From CAZAMB01 sp964486335 (GTDB lineage Bacteria > Planctomycetota > Phycisphaerae > UBA1845), in NCBI GenBank assembly GCA_964486335.1, contig CAZAMB010000012.1, positions 62,001-126,000 of the forward strand: a DNA stretch of 64,000 nucleotides, given 5' to 3'. Below the pieces are notes generated by a model, which saw only the letters and a program-made list of their open reading frames with translations, was not told the DNA's origin and ran no database searches. The translations under genes and the position numbers were made by a program. This document shows, piece after piece, positions 9,022 through 17,997 of this stretch (its first letter is position 1; every line of letters begins with the position of its first letter).

Positions 9022-10062
9022 ATGGAATTTCCAAATCAAACATCAGCGGTGGACAAGCCGGGGTCGGTCGGACCTACCGAGACACAACTTGCAACATTAT
9101 CGGCATCGCAGCGAGCGCTGGTCCGTAACAACGTCGGCCTAGTCACGGTTCACTTGCGCCGATTCGTGCGCGGAGCCTCCATCGTTCGCTACACACGTGC
9201 ACGGGACGACCTGTTTCAGGAGGGATGTGTGGGGTTGATTCGCGCCGCGCTCGATTATCGGGCGGACCGCGGAATCCCGTTCGCGGCCTTCGCGCTGCCG
9301 CGCATTCGCAAGGCAATTAGCCGGGCGCTGTTGGCGGCGGTCGACCCGCGACCGGCGAATCCCGACGCATCCGGCGAGGAAGGCGAACTCGTCGCCCGAT
9401 GGGAGGACGACGAAAAGACGCGCCGGCGAAAGCGCCGCGGAGGACGGCGCTTACGCCATGCGGATCGGCAGCGGCCGGACGCGGATTACACCGGTACGAC
9501 CATTGGCGATCGGCTGCGCGAAAAATACGAACGGGCCGTTCAGCGTGCGGCGGACTTCGTGGAACAGGGTGCGGCGTCGCGCGACGATCGACCCGCGCTG
9601 GTTCGCGAACTGACGCGCGAGCGATTCCTCGTTCCTGACGACGAGGAACGCCGCTCCTTTCGGGACATCGCGCGGAGGACGCGGTCGTCGTTTGGCCGGG
9701 TGCTTCAGTGTGATCGCCGCCTCGGCGATCTGGTGCGGCGACACCTGGAAAGCGATCCGGAGTTCGCTGCGCTTCAGCGCATCGCCCGGACCGACCCCGA
9801 CGGCGTCGACGCCGCGCTCGACGAATCGACGGATCGGGAGATTGGTCGACTCGGCGCGGAATCGCTGATCGCCGAATTCCGCTGCGCGAGCGATAAGAAG
9901 CGCGCGATGATCATGTTGCAATTGCTTCGCTATTCGCCGGGCCGAATCGAAGCATTGTTGCAGGGTGAAATCGAGCGACTCCCCGAACCGACTCGCGAAC
10001 TGCTTCATGTCGCCTCGACGAGCCTTGCTCCTTCGCCGCCTAACCTTATGGAGAGTGAATGA
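9022..10062 (+). CDS. Sigma-70-family factor with long C-terminal extension
   Basis: From the ATG at 9022 the protein has about 346 residues. Region 2 is clear: LVRNNVGLVTVHLRRFVRG, DDLFQEGCVGLIRAALDY and GIPFAAFALPRIRKAISRAL match regions 2.1-2.4 (core binding and -10 recognition). A very basic linker (TRRRKRRGGRRLRHADRQR) follows. SFRDIARRTRSSFGRVLQCD may be a helix-turn-helix in the place of region 4. About 110 further residues match nothing I know. No anti-sigma gene is adjacent. Upstream frames to 8938 exist but look like leader sequence. Confidence 0.7.
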   Translation: MEFPNQTSAVDKPGSVGPTETQLATLSASQRALVRNNVGLVTVHLRRFVRGASIVRYTRARDDLFQEGCVGLIRAALDYRADRGIPFAAFALPRIRKAISRALLAAVDPRPANPDASGEEGELVARWEDDEKTRRRKRRGGRRLRHADRQRPDADYTGTTIGDRLREKYERAVQRAADFVEQGAASRDDRPALVRELTRERFLVPDDEERRSFRDIARRTRSSFGRVLQCDRRLGDLVRRHLESDPEFAALQRIARTDPDGVDAALDESTDREIGRLGAESLIAEFRCASDKKRAMIMLQLLRYSPGRIEALLQGEIERLPEPTRELLHVASTSLAPSPPNLMESE

Positions 10063-10196
10063 GGAAGAATACCACTCCTTGAAATAAGGCAATGGATGAG
10101 AAGTCAGCGCGAATGAACTGGTTTGGATTGTTTATTGCCGAAAGATCGCACCAAACGCGCATTCGCCTCAATTGATCACCGCGCGGCCACAATAAA

Positions 10197-10236
10197 GCCT
10201 CGGCGCGGACGGAATCGCATTCCGCCGCGCCGAGGC
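10197..10236. terminator. Large hairpin between convergent genes
   Basis: GCCTCGGCGCGG and CCGCGCCGAGGC form a 12-bp stem that continues inward through CGGAAT/ATTCCG with a single bulged A. It is flanked by AATAAA on the left and TATTTGTCGTTT on the right, and lies between the ends of the sigma-factor gene (+) and the lipoprotein gene (-), so it is probably a bidirectional terminator. Confidence 0.7.
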
Positions 10237-10275
10237 TATTTGTCGTTTGGTTGTCAGTGACGTTGCCGATCGCGC

Positions 10276-11784
10276 TTACGGCCGATCCGACGTGAGGATC
10301 GTCGTCGAGCGGGTCGTCGTGCCCCAGGCGTTGTTCGTCACGCTCTCCGGCCGACCGTTCATTCCGTCGGCCGCCTGAAGGCGAATGGTCATCATCGACT
10401 CGCGCTCGATGGCGTCGGCCAGTCGCGCCGGAAGCTGGTTGTCCATCACCGACGCGGCGAGCACTGCTGTCGGTCCTTGTCGGTGAATGACGCCGGTCGT
10501 CTCGCGAATCTTCGCCGACGCGACGCGGGCCTGCTCGACCTGCTTGAATTGGGCGTCGATCCGCTCCATATCGGCCGCAAGGTCCTGACGCTGCCGCTCC
10601 AATGCGACGCGCTTCTCACTCCACCCGTTGCAGTCGTTGTACTGCATGTCAATCTGTCGCTGCTGCTCGGCCAGCACGGCTCGCTCGCGACGAAGTGATG
10701 CCTGTTCACGATCAAAGGCCGCCTCGGCTTCCTCGGGCGCGAACAGACCGGCCACAAACATCAGGGCATGGCCGCGCCGACGGTTCTCGGTCATTTGCCG
10801 GTCAAGCTGGGCGATCATTCCGCGAACATGCTGCATGCGCCGCTCGTTGTTCATGAAGCAGCCGTCATGGTTGAAAAGGTGTGACGTGACGCGGTAGTAG
10901 TTCCGGCGATTCTGAAGCCGGTTCGCCTCTTCGGCAAACACTGTGCGGCAGCGATTCAGTTCGTCCTGCATTTCCGTCACGCGATCGAGCTTTTCCATCG
11001 AGCGCCGGAAATCACCGGCGAGGATCACCTTGGTCATCGGCCGTCCATTGCGAACGACGGACAGATCGCCTTCGCCGAACGCGGGATTCGTGGTCGGAAC
11101 CATGAAGCCCGACGGGCCCGGCATGACCAGCAACTGCGCATCGCCCAACGCCTCATAGCGCGCTTGCGCCATGCGCTGTTGATCGCGTCGCTCGGCGCGA
11201 ATGGACGCGTTGATTTGACCTTCCAGCCGTCGCAAGCTCTTTAGCTGCTTTGAGAACCGGGCAAAATCATCGGCGTCGCGGCTGGCGAACTTGCCGCTGA
11301 TCTTGTTTTCAAAGGCCAGCCATTCTTCTTGTTGATGTACCTCGTCGCGCCATTGAGTCAGCGCGCTAAGCACGTCGTCGCCGCCGTTGTTGACGGCCAT
11401 CCAGCCCTGATAAGCGGCTCCCTGGTCGGGATCAAACAGTCCGAACATGTACTTTCCAGCGGGCAAGTCGGCTGGCGTACGAGAGACGTCCGCTCCGTCG
11501 TAGGGACCGCCCCACAACAAGGCATGTCCCGACGGACCGCCGTCGGCATCCATTGTTCCGTAGTTCGCCTCGCTCGTCGCCGGATTGTGGCTGACCAGCG
11601 CCGTGGATCGTGCCTGCGCGAACTCAGCGAAGGATGCGTCGTCCGCAGGCGCGACGAATCGAACCGTGAGCTTTCCTTGCTCTCCCGGGTGCGACCAGGG
11701 ATTGCATGCCTGATGTTTGGGGCCGCAGCCCGCGCTCAACATGAAAACGCCTGCAGCCGCAGCAATGATTCTGATTCTGTTCAT
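10276..11784 (-). CDS. Coiled-coil lipoprotein (502 aa)
   Basis: The ATG at 11784 with GAGGAG about 9 bp upstream gives MNRIRIIAAAAGVFMLSAGC, a lipoprotein signal peptide with lipobox LSAGC. An N-terminal beta-rich part (KLTVRFVAPADDASFAEFAQ, LPAGKYMFGLFDPDQGAAYQ) is followed by long charged heptad-like helices rich in Q, R and E (residues about 150-440), so an extended periplasmic or envelope coiled coil is likely. The longer frame to 12000 is not supported. No family was recognised. It is a single gene ending at a strong hairpin. Confidence 0.72.
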   Translation of the reverse strand: MNRIRIIAAAAGVFMLSAGCGPKHQACNPWSHPGEQGKLTVRFVAPADDASFAEFAQARSTALVSHNPATSEANYGTMDADGGPSGHALLWGGPYDGADVSRTPADLPAGKYMFGLFDPDQGAAYQGWMAVNNGGDDVLSALTQWRDEVHQQEEWLAFENKISGKFASRDADDFARFSKQLKSLRRLEGQINASIRAERRDQQRMAQARYEALGDAQLLVMPGPSGFMVPTTNPAFGEGDLSVVRNGRPMTKVILAGDFRRSMEKLDRVTEMQDELNRCRTVFAEEANRLQNRRNYYRVTSHLFNHDGCFMNNERRMQHVRGMIAQLDRQMTENRRRGHALMFVAGLFAPEEAEAAFDREQASLRRERAVLAEQQRQIDMQYNDCNGWSEKRVALERQRQDLAADMERIDAQFKQVEQARVASAKIRETTGVIHRQGPTAVLAASVMDNQLPARLADAIERESMMTIRLQAADGMNGRPESVTNNAWGTTTRSTTILTSDRP

Positions 11785-12053
11785 ATCTGGTCGCTCCTCA
11801 AGAAGGGAATTGAATGACTCCCCCGCGACATGCCTCACCCGGTGGGCATGGCGGGCTCCTCTTTGATGAAAGATTCGATACGCGCGGAGGTTTGGCAAAC
11901 GGCGGCAAACTTTGCCGATCGTAACGGCGCGGCGATCGCACGACAGCTTATAGAAATATTCCAGAAGAGTTTTCGGACTGGAGGGCGGCGTCCGTGCCAT
12001 CGGAGTCGCCGGTCCGAATAACCACGGTCAGGAACAGTGCGCTTGGCCCGAAG

Positions 12054-12653
12054 TCAGATTGACTCCACATGAACGGATTTGGCGCGGAGCGATCGTACAC
12101 GACCGCGCACCGCCTCGGCCACCGAATGGGGAGCCTTGATTCCCTCGATGGTCACCACGCGATCGGTCGCATCCGTGGTCAACAGCGAAATCGTACCGAG
12201 GTCGAATAGACGATTCACCATCGATTGATACGACCGGACATCGTCCACGCGGATCAATTCGATCTGATCGGTCGTGCGACTGAGGATGCCGCGCTCCACG
12301 AAAAGCCGTTGCGACGTCAATCGATAACCGGTTCCCAGCACCTTCAGGACGATCCGTCCCAGCATCAGCACACCGGAAACGAGGACCAAGACAACGATCG
12401 CCAGTGACGCACCGACCCAGGTCAACCACTCCACCCGAGCCGAAAGCATCCCGATCAAAACCGCCCCCATCAAGTTGACAAACAACCACAGCGCGATGCG
12501 CCCGGCAAAATGCAGCCACTGTGTTCGACCGGACCAGATGTCGGATTCAGGATCGGCGGCGGCCGAACCCTGGGGTGCGACGCGACCGGCTGCCTTGATC
12601 GCGGCACTGACGGGAACCTGATCCTCGGAGTCCATTTCGGCGTTGATGGTCAT
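12054..12653 (-). CDS. Bacterial PH-domain membrane protein
   Basis: 199 residues from the ATG at 12653 (a GTG at 12671 is also possible). Two adjacent hydrophobic helices (ALWLFVNLMGAVLIGMLSA, WVGASLAIVVLVLVSGVLML) are followed by a bPH_2/DUF304-like domain: YRLTSQRLFVERGILSRTTD, IELIRVDDVRSYQSMVNRLF, GTISLLTTDATDRVVTIEGI. The YR(L)TxxRL...G.....d.i.l..I..i pattern is diagnostic. The function of these small proteins is not established; some have roles in membrane stress. Confidence 0.82.
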   Translation of the reverse strand: MTINAEMDSEDQVPVSAAIKAAGRVAPQGSAAADPESDIWSGRTQWLHFAGRIALWLFVNLMGAVLIGMLSARVEWLTWVGASLAIVVLVLVSGVLMLGRIVLKVLGTGYRLTSQRLFVERGILSRTTDQIELIRVDDVRSYQSMVNRLFDLGTISLLTTDATDRVVTIEGIKAPHSVAEAVRGRVRSLRAKSVHVESI

Positions 12654-13005
12654 GACGGCTTCATTCGCCACAGAGGCCGATCGTCGGCCAATCCCGCATC
12701 GATCGCAATGCCCTGTTCACCGATAATCTTATCGGCATGGCACGTCAATTCACATCGGTCCCGGCGACAAAACGGGGCCCACGTTCACTAGCCATTTGGA
12801 AACCGCGCATTCGTCCGGGTTGCCGCCCGTTTTTCAGTTCAAACCATCTTCGGAAATGGTCCATTTTTGCCCTTGACGCCAGTTCGGGTGGGAATAGACT
12901 CTGCCCGCCCTCGCGGCAAGGCAAGATCGGTGACGCGCGAAGCGGGTTCTTTTCCGCCGCAACGGCCGATGGATTCGATGATGGTCGAAGAGTGGGGTGG
13001 CTGGC

Positions 13006-13398
13006 ATGAAGAACTTCGAGTTCAACAGGGAGTTGGAAACCATGGTTGCGGAGCGCACCGCGCCGTTCAGTCTGGTCCGGATCGAATCCCCGGGGATCGC
13101 TCAGGGATCAGTTTTCGCCGTGTCTTCGACCGGAAATCGGCTGGCGCTGGGCTGCTCGGCAATGGCGTGCGCGGACGGACTCCTGCGCGACGGTTTCCTT
13201 GCCCCCATCGGGTGGCGCGAGACCGTTTCCGCGGAGGATGGAAGACCGGGCGTTGTCTGCGGCGATGACTGGGACGAAGACGATGACGTCATCGACGACG
13301 AAGACGACGACGATGATGAGGATGATGATGAAGATTTCTTCGATGACGACGAAGATGACTTCGACGACGATGAAGAAGAGGAAGACGACGAGGAATAG
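13006..13398 (+). CDS. Small protein with extreme Asp/Glu tail
   Basis: 130 residues from the ATG at 13006. The first 85 or so form a mixed segment (ELETMVAERTAPFSLVRIES); from about residue 86 onwards almost every residue is Asp or Glu. The tail is coded by mixed GAC/GAT/GAG/GAA codons, not by one expanded triplet, which argues for selected acidity over recent slippage. Acidic tails of this kind occur on nucleic-acid mimics, chaperone-like proteins and ribosome-associated factors. No family was recognised. Confidence 0.6.
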   Translation: MKNFEFNRELETMVAERTAPFSLVRIESPGIAQGSVFAVSSTGNRLALGCSAMACADGLLRDGFLAPIGWRETVSAEDGRPGVVCGDDWDEDDDVIDDEDDDDDEDDDEDFFDDDEDDFDDDEEEEDDEE

Positions 13399-13613
13399 CC
13401 CGGCAACGGGATGACGCCAATGGTGAAGCCGTCGCGCGCGAGTGGCTTGACGACCTTCCTCCGCAGTCCGCGATTCGGACGTACGACCGACCGCGGCGGG
13501 TTTCGTCCAGAAATCGTTCGACTCTCCGATGAAGACACCGGGGAATCCTTATCGGCCGCTGAAGTTGTTCCCCGCTAATCAAGACCCGCCTCCATGGCAC
13601 CGATGGACAGGCC

Positions 13614-13967
13614 ATGGAAACCCCTTATGAAGGACCCGATCGGCGTAGCGTCCGCCGTGAGGATCGGCGATCCGGCGATGCCGGGCGGCGGTCAGGCATG
13701 GATCGGCGTCGCGGACCCGGACGCCGCCGCGGTGAAGTTCGACGAGCGGCCGAGGAAGGGGAAATCAGCGGCGAGCTGCTGGAGTTCATCATGGCGATTG
13801 ATGAATACAAGCGCGTCAACGAGCGTCCCTTTCCTTCGTGGTCCGAAGTGTTCGAAATCATGCACTACCTAGGATACCGAAAGGTCGCGGAGCGCGCCGT
13901 TCATATCAACACGGCCAGTGGATCCGCAGCGCTCGACGAAGCCCCCGCGCTGGCCGACAAGTCGTGA
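13614..13967 (+). CDS. Small hypothetical protein with RR-rich N-terminus (117 aa)
   Basis: METPYEGPDRRSVRREDRRS and GRRSGMDRRRGPGRRRGEVR form a disordered basic region with DRR repeats, followed by a folded helical segment, SGELLEFIMAIDEYKRVNER, PFPSWSEVFEIMHYLGYRKV. The second part looks like a genuine alpha-helical domain. No name could be given. It follows the acidic-tail gene after 215 bp on the same strand, and the opposite charges of the two products are noted without further claim. Confidence 0.6.
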   Translation: METPYEGPDRRSVRREDRRSGDAGRRSGMDRRRGPGRRRGEVRRAAEEGEISGELLEFIMAIDEYKRVNERPFPSWSEVFEIMHYLGYRKVAERAVHINTASGSAALDEAPALADKS

Positions 13968-14029
13968 CGCCGCATCCTTGACGTCATCAAATCCTCAGTC
14001 GAGTTGATCGACTTCGAATGCTGATTCGA

Positions 14030-15259
14030 TTATTGCGGAGTTTCTGAAACAAGCCGGCCGTTAATGACGACTCCGACGCAGTGTGACGTGTATTCGAAGG
14101 GGTCGCCATCAAACAACGCAAGGTCGGCGTCCTTCCCTACAGAAAGCGACCCGACCCGACCGTCAATCCCCAGAATCTTCGCCGCGTCGATGGTGATCGT
14201 CGCCAGCGCCTCGTCAAAGCTCAGCCCGTTCGCCGCCGCCCACGCCGCCTCGAAGAGCACCACGCGCGTTTTCGGAACATAGTCCTCGTATCCGCTCTGA
14301 AGCGCGACCGTTATCCCCGCCTTGCGCAGCGTCGCGGCAGTCCCGAAACTCATGTTCTCGAACTCCTGAAAGGCCCGTACCATCGTCGCGTGAACGATCA
14401 CCGGCACGCCCGCATCCTTGATTTCGTCCGTAAGCAGATAGGCCTCGGCCGCGCTGTCCAACCACAGGCGAATGCCAAACTCCTTCGCCAACCGGAGCGT
14501 GCTGGCGATGTCCTGCGCCCGGTTGGCCGTCACCATGAGCGGAACTTCACCTTTCAGAACACGAACCATCGTCTCCAGCCCGAGGTCCCGATCCGGTTTC
14601 TTGTCGTCCTCGGCTTTTTCGCGTTTGCGCATGTATTCCTGCGCCTTAATCAGCTCGGCCCGAAGCATGGCCATCATCTTGCCGCGCGTGCCCGGCGATT
14701 TGCCCTTGTCCCTTTTCTGCGCGAGCGGGCTGAGCGTCGCCGCCACCGCCGCCGTTGGAACGATCACCGCGTCCTCGATCGTGTTGCCCCACGTCTTGAC
14801 GATCGTGGTCTGTCCGGAAATCAGTTCGCCCGGCGCGTGCCCGGTGTGCACCGTCGTGATGCCGAAGTTGCGGACCCACTCGACAAGACGGTCGCGCGAG
14901 TTGTAGGCATCAATCGCGCGAAGCTCCGGCTGAATCGGATCCGAATGCTCAAGCTGATCCTGATCGTGCGCCTGGTTGTACAGACCGCTCAGTCCGACGG
15001 TACTGTGCGCGTCGATCAGCCCCGGCGTGACGACCGCGGCCTCGATTACTCGAAACCCCTCGGGAATCGCCACCGCATCCGCCGTACCGACCGCCGCGAT
15101 CCGCCCGTCGCGAACAAGCACCACGCCGTCCTTGATCGGCGCGCCGGCCATCGTGTGCACCGTCTTGCCGCGCACGGCGACTTGCGCCTGGGCTTCCGCG
15201 CCGACGGTGAGGAAGCCGACGAGTCCAATCAATACAAGAAGCGATTTGCGCTCCGACAT
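14030..15259 (-). CDS. Amidohydrolase-family protein with incomplete metal motif
   Basis: About 409 residues from the ATG at 15259, with a signal peptide (KSLLVLIGLVGFLTVGAEAQA). The frame follows the secreted imidazolonepropionase-like amidohydrolases: KTVHTMAGAPIKDGVVLVRD, TPGLIDAHSTVGLSGLYNQA, and a C-terminal GSLSVGKDADLALFDGDPFE. In the metal-binding strand the usual HxH is AHSTV, so the second histidine is missing and metal content or activity may be altered. GGAGGG lies before the start, and the stop codon of the upstream amidohydrolase overlaps this ATG (TGATG), so the two are translationally coupled and likely form a hetero-complex or a recent duplicate pair. Confidence 0.85.
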   Translation of the reverse strand: MSERKSLLVLIGLVGFLTVGAEAQAQVAVRGKTVHTMAGAPIKDGVVLVRDGRIAAVGTADAVAIPEGFRVIEAAVVTPGLIDAHSTVGLSGLYNQAHDQDQLEHSDPIQPELRAIDAYNSRDRLVEWVRNFGITTVHTGHAPGELISGQTTIVKTWGNTIEDAVIVPTAAVAATLSPLAQKRDKGKSPGTRGKMMAMLRAELIKAQEYMRKREKAEDDKKPDRDLGLETMVRVLKGEVPLMVTANRAQDIASTLRLAKEFGIRLWLDSAAEAYLLTDEIKDAGVPVIVHATMVRAFQEFENMSFGTAATLRKAGITVALQSGYEDYVPKTRVVLFEAAWAAANGLSFDEALATITIDAAKILGIDGRVGSLSVGKDADLALFDGDPFEYTSHCVGVVINGRLVSETPQ

Positions 15260-16623
15260 CACTGACCCTCCGGCATATCGTGACAACAGAGATAGGGCGT
15301 CTGATCGTTGCCCGCGCCGTAGCCGCCGACCGCGTGCAGCAGATCGTCCGGGTCGCTTCGATCAAAGACTTTCTCGCCGTCGATATACGTTTGAATGACT
15401 TTCGTGTAGACGCTCAGCGGATCGCCGTCGAGCACGATGAAATCCGCGTCCTTGCCCACCTCCAGCGACCCGATGCGATCGCCCAGATCGAGCATCTTCG
15501 CGCCCGCCAGCGTCAGCGCCTTGAGCGCCCCTTCCCGCGACATCCCCGCCCGCACGCCCAGCGCCGCACTCCGCAGGAACAGCCGCGCATCCGTGATCCA
15601 ATCGTCTGAGTGATACGCCACCTCAACCCCGGCCTTCTCCAACACGCCTCCCGTCTTGAACACCAAATCAACCGCCTCAAGCTTGCCGCCCGGACTATCG
15701 ACCACAATGATCGAGCAGGGGACCTTCGCCTTGGCGATCTCGTCGGCTACCTTCCAGCCGTCGCTCACGTGGTGCAGCACGACGCGAAACCCAAACTCCT
15801 CGGCCAGGCGAAGCACGGTCATGATGTCGTCGTGGCGGTGCGTGTGATGGTGAACAATCCGCTTGCCTTCCAGCACTTCCACCAGCGCTTCCAGCCCGAT
15901 ATCGCGCGCCGGCATTTTCTCTGCATCGCCCGCGGCCTTCTCGATTTTCTCTCGATACTCGCGCGCCTTGATGTACCGCTCGCGCACCAGCGCCGCCGAT
16001 TTTCCTCGCGTCCCCGGAAACGGTGCGTCGCGCATCGAGTTCGTTCCATTGGCCATCTTGAGTCCGCCCATCGGCTTGCCTTCGGCGTCGCGAATGAACA
16101 TGTCATCGATGATGTTGGCCTTGCGAAGCTTGACGTAGATCGTCTGCCCGCTCAGCAGATGACCCGAACCCGGCATGATGTTGAGCGTCGTCATCCCGCC
16201 CGCCACTGCGCGCCGAAAACCGGAATCACGCACGTTCAGCGAGTCATGGATGCGAACGTCCGGCTGAATCGGCGCCGAGGAATCCGCTCCGCCGAACCCG
16301 CCGATGTGATTGTGCGTATCCACCAGACCGGGCATGACGATTTTTCCGGTCAAATCGATTCGCTGGGCGTCGGACGGGATGGAGACCGAACCCTCGGCGC
16401 CGACCGCCGTGATCTTCCCCTTCTCAATCACCAACACGCCGCGCTCGATCTCCGGTCCGGCGATGGGAATCAGCTTCGCGCCGACGTAGACCCGCGGAGC
16501 GTCAGGCCGCGCCGAGACATCCTGGGCCCGAGCCGACAAACAGCCCGCCACCAACGTCATCAAGAAAACGGGGATCGAGCTTCGCACGACAATCCTCCTC
16601 CACCGGATCCAGGGTCCGTACAT
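15259..16623 (-). CDS. Secreted amidohydrolase (imidazolonepropionase-like)
   Basis: 454 residues from the ATG at 16623. The N-terminal hydrophobic segment IPVFLMTLVAGC fits either a lipoprotein signal (lipobox VAGC) or a Sec signal ending at ARAQ. The catalytic strand is complete: MPGLVDTHNHIGGFGG (HNH). A later IVHHHTHRHDDIMTVLRLAE and VLHHVSDGWK may supply the remaining metal ligands, and GSLEVGKDADFIVLDGDPLS is the usual C-terminal sandwich motif. It is first in a two-gene unit with the degenerate paralogue. The substrate is unknown; members include peptidases and cyclic-amide hydrolases. Confidence 0.86.
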   Translation of the reverse strand: MYGPWIRWRRIVVRSSIPVFLMTLVAGCLSARAQDVSARPDAPRVYVGAKLIPIAGPEIERGVLVIEKGKITAVGAEGSVSIPSDAQRIDLTGKIVMPGLVDTHNHIGGFGGADSSAPIQPDVRIHDSLNVRDSGFRRAVAGGMTTLNIMPGSGHLLSGQTIYVKLRKANIIDDMFIRDAEGKPMGGLKMANGTNSMRDAPFPGTRGKSAALVRERYIKAREYREKIEKAAGDAEKMPARDIGLEALVEVLEGKRIVHHHTHRHDDIMTVLRLAEEFGFRVVLHHVSDGWKVADEIAKAKVPCSIIVVDSPGGKLEAVDLVFKTGGVLEKAGVEVAYHSDDWITDARLFLRSAALGVRAGMSREGALKALTLAGAKMLDLGDRIGSLEVGKDADFIVLDGDPLSVYTKVIQTYIDGEKVFDRSDPDDLLHAVGGYGAGNDQTPYLCCHDMPEGQ

Positions 16624-16912
16624 GAGCGACCTCAATGCTTCCAGGTTTGGATGTCCGACGGCAAGCCCGACCCGCCGCCGCATCGCCAACCGAAGAAGGC
16701 GATTCTATGGATGCCGGGCAGGAATGAAAAGCGGATCAGTTTTTGCGGTGCTTTGACCGCTTCGTCGGATGAACACCGATCACGGTAACCCTGCGACGTC
16801 GCCGGTGGAGCGCACCGGACCAACGCAACCGACCGGAGTTCCTTTCCAACAGCCGCGCTCCAGTGGATTGTCGTACCGCGCCACACCTAGAATCGCTCCG
16901 GCGGAGCACATC

Positions 16913-17641
16913 ATGTCCGAGGGTCAAGAATCATCGGTCGAAATCGCCGCTCATGCGGAACGCGGCTTTGCTCGATGGGATAAACGGATCATCCGATGGT
17001 CCCGCTGGATCACCGCGATTCTCATCCCGCTATTCCTCCTCTCCGCTCATCATGGCTGCGGGTTCCGAAAGTCGGGGATTCAAATCGGACTTCGCGATGG
17101 TGCATTCATCTACGAGTCCCGCCGCAATTACTTCAAGGGGCCGATGCCTCCCCGACAATTGGAGTTTTACACATCGGATTATTATTCCGGAGGAAGGCCG
17201 TCGACCAGAATGTACTTCCGACGCTCGCGGAATCATACGGAACTCTGTTTTCCGTTTTGGCTTCCACTGGCTGTGACAGTCCCAATCACATTGGTAAGTC
17301 GGCGTCGCCCGCGGCCGGCCCCGCTCGGGCCGTATCGAGTGACGCTCCTTCGCTATCTTGCCGGGGCCGTCGAATACGCGGTCATTCTGGCGTTGTTGTC
17401 CGCGACGCTGATCGCGGCCATGCCCCTTGCACCCTTTCCATTACTTTATTTCTCGCTGGGCGCGCTAGCGGTCCCGTTCGGCGCCTATGTCGCGGCAAGG
17501 AAACGAATCGATGAGGCCAACTACCGATTCCCTGGCGGATTCTGCCGCAACTGCCTATACAACCTTACCGGCAACATCTCCGGCGTCTGCCCGGAATGCG
17601 GAACAAAAACACCACACGACGCAGAGCACCAAATCAACTAG
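16913..17641 (+). CDS. Membrane protein with C-terminal zinc ribbon
   Basis: 242 residues from the ATG at 16913. One helix near residue 33 (WITAILIPLFLLSAHHGCG), a beta-rich middle (YFKGPMPPRQLEFYTSDYYS), three hydrophobic segments, then the C-terminal FCRNCLYNLTGNISGVCPEC, two CxxC knuckles of a zinc ribbon. This ribbon at the end of small membrane proteins is frequent in planctomycetes. Its partner is not known. An in-frame extension to 16769 has no supporting features. Confidence 0.75.
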   Translation: MSEGQESSVEIAAHAERGFARWDKRIIRWSRWITAILIPLFLLSAHHGCGFRKSGIQIGLRDGAFIYESRRNYFKGPMPPRQLEFYTSDYYSGGRPSTRMYFRRSRNHTELCFPFWLPLAVTVPITLVSRRRPRPAPLGPYRVTLLRYLAGAVEYAVILALLSATLIAAMPLAPFPLLYFSLGALAVPFGAYVAARKRIDEANYRFPGGFCRNCLYNLTGNISGVCPECGTKTPHDAEHQIN

Positions 17642-17997
17642 CTCAACTCAATTCAAGAGCAGCAAGCACCGTTCAGAAGTTGCGTCGCGTTCCCGTTAGG
17701 CGGCGGTGCCTCCGAGACAAACCATAACCCAACAACCGACCTTTTTAATGTCGCTTGCTGTCCGATAACTACCGTAACAGCGAACTCGTTTTCTCGGACC
17801 GAGACTCGCGCCCACCACCAAACCCGAGATGAACCCAGCCAAAAACGGAACACCTCAACGTTTCCAAGTTTCCTGGTCCACCCCAACTTTCACCTGTCCG
17901 ATAAAACGGGATGACCTCATGGGCGGTCGGTTTTTTGGCCTGACAATTTAGGAAATGCGCATCGGACAACGCACTCTCTCGGAAAGGACCACGCGTC
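17642..17997. other. Intergenic stretch, no gene seen
   Basis: 356 bp of lower GC than its neighbours, with no credible reading frame and no clear hairpin. It probably holds the promoter of the DegT-fold gene; GGAAAGGACC precedes its ATG. Confidence 0.4.

Noticed and set aside
13101..13538. Ser-rich minus-strand frame opposite the acidic tail
   Set aside because: The poly-Ser run is only the complement of the Asp/Glu codons.
13410..13577. Short frames between the two small proteins
   Set aside because: Two overlapping frames look equally weak; no ribosome site supports either.
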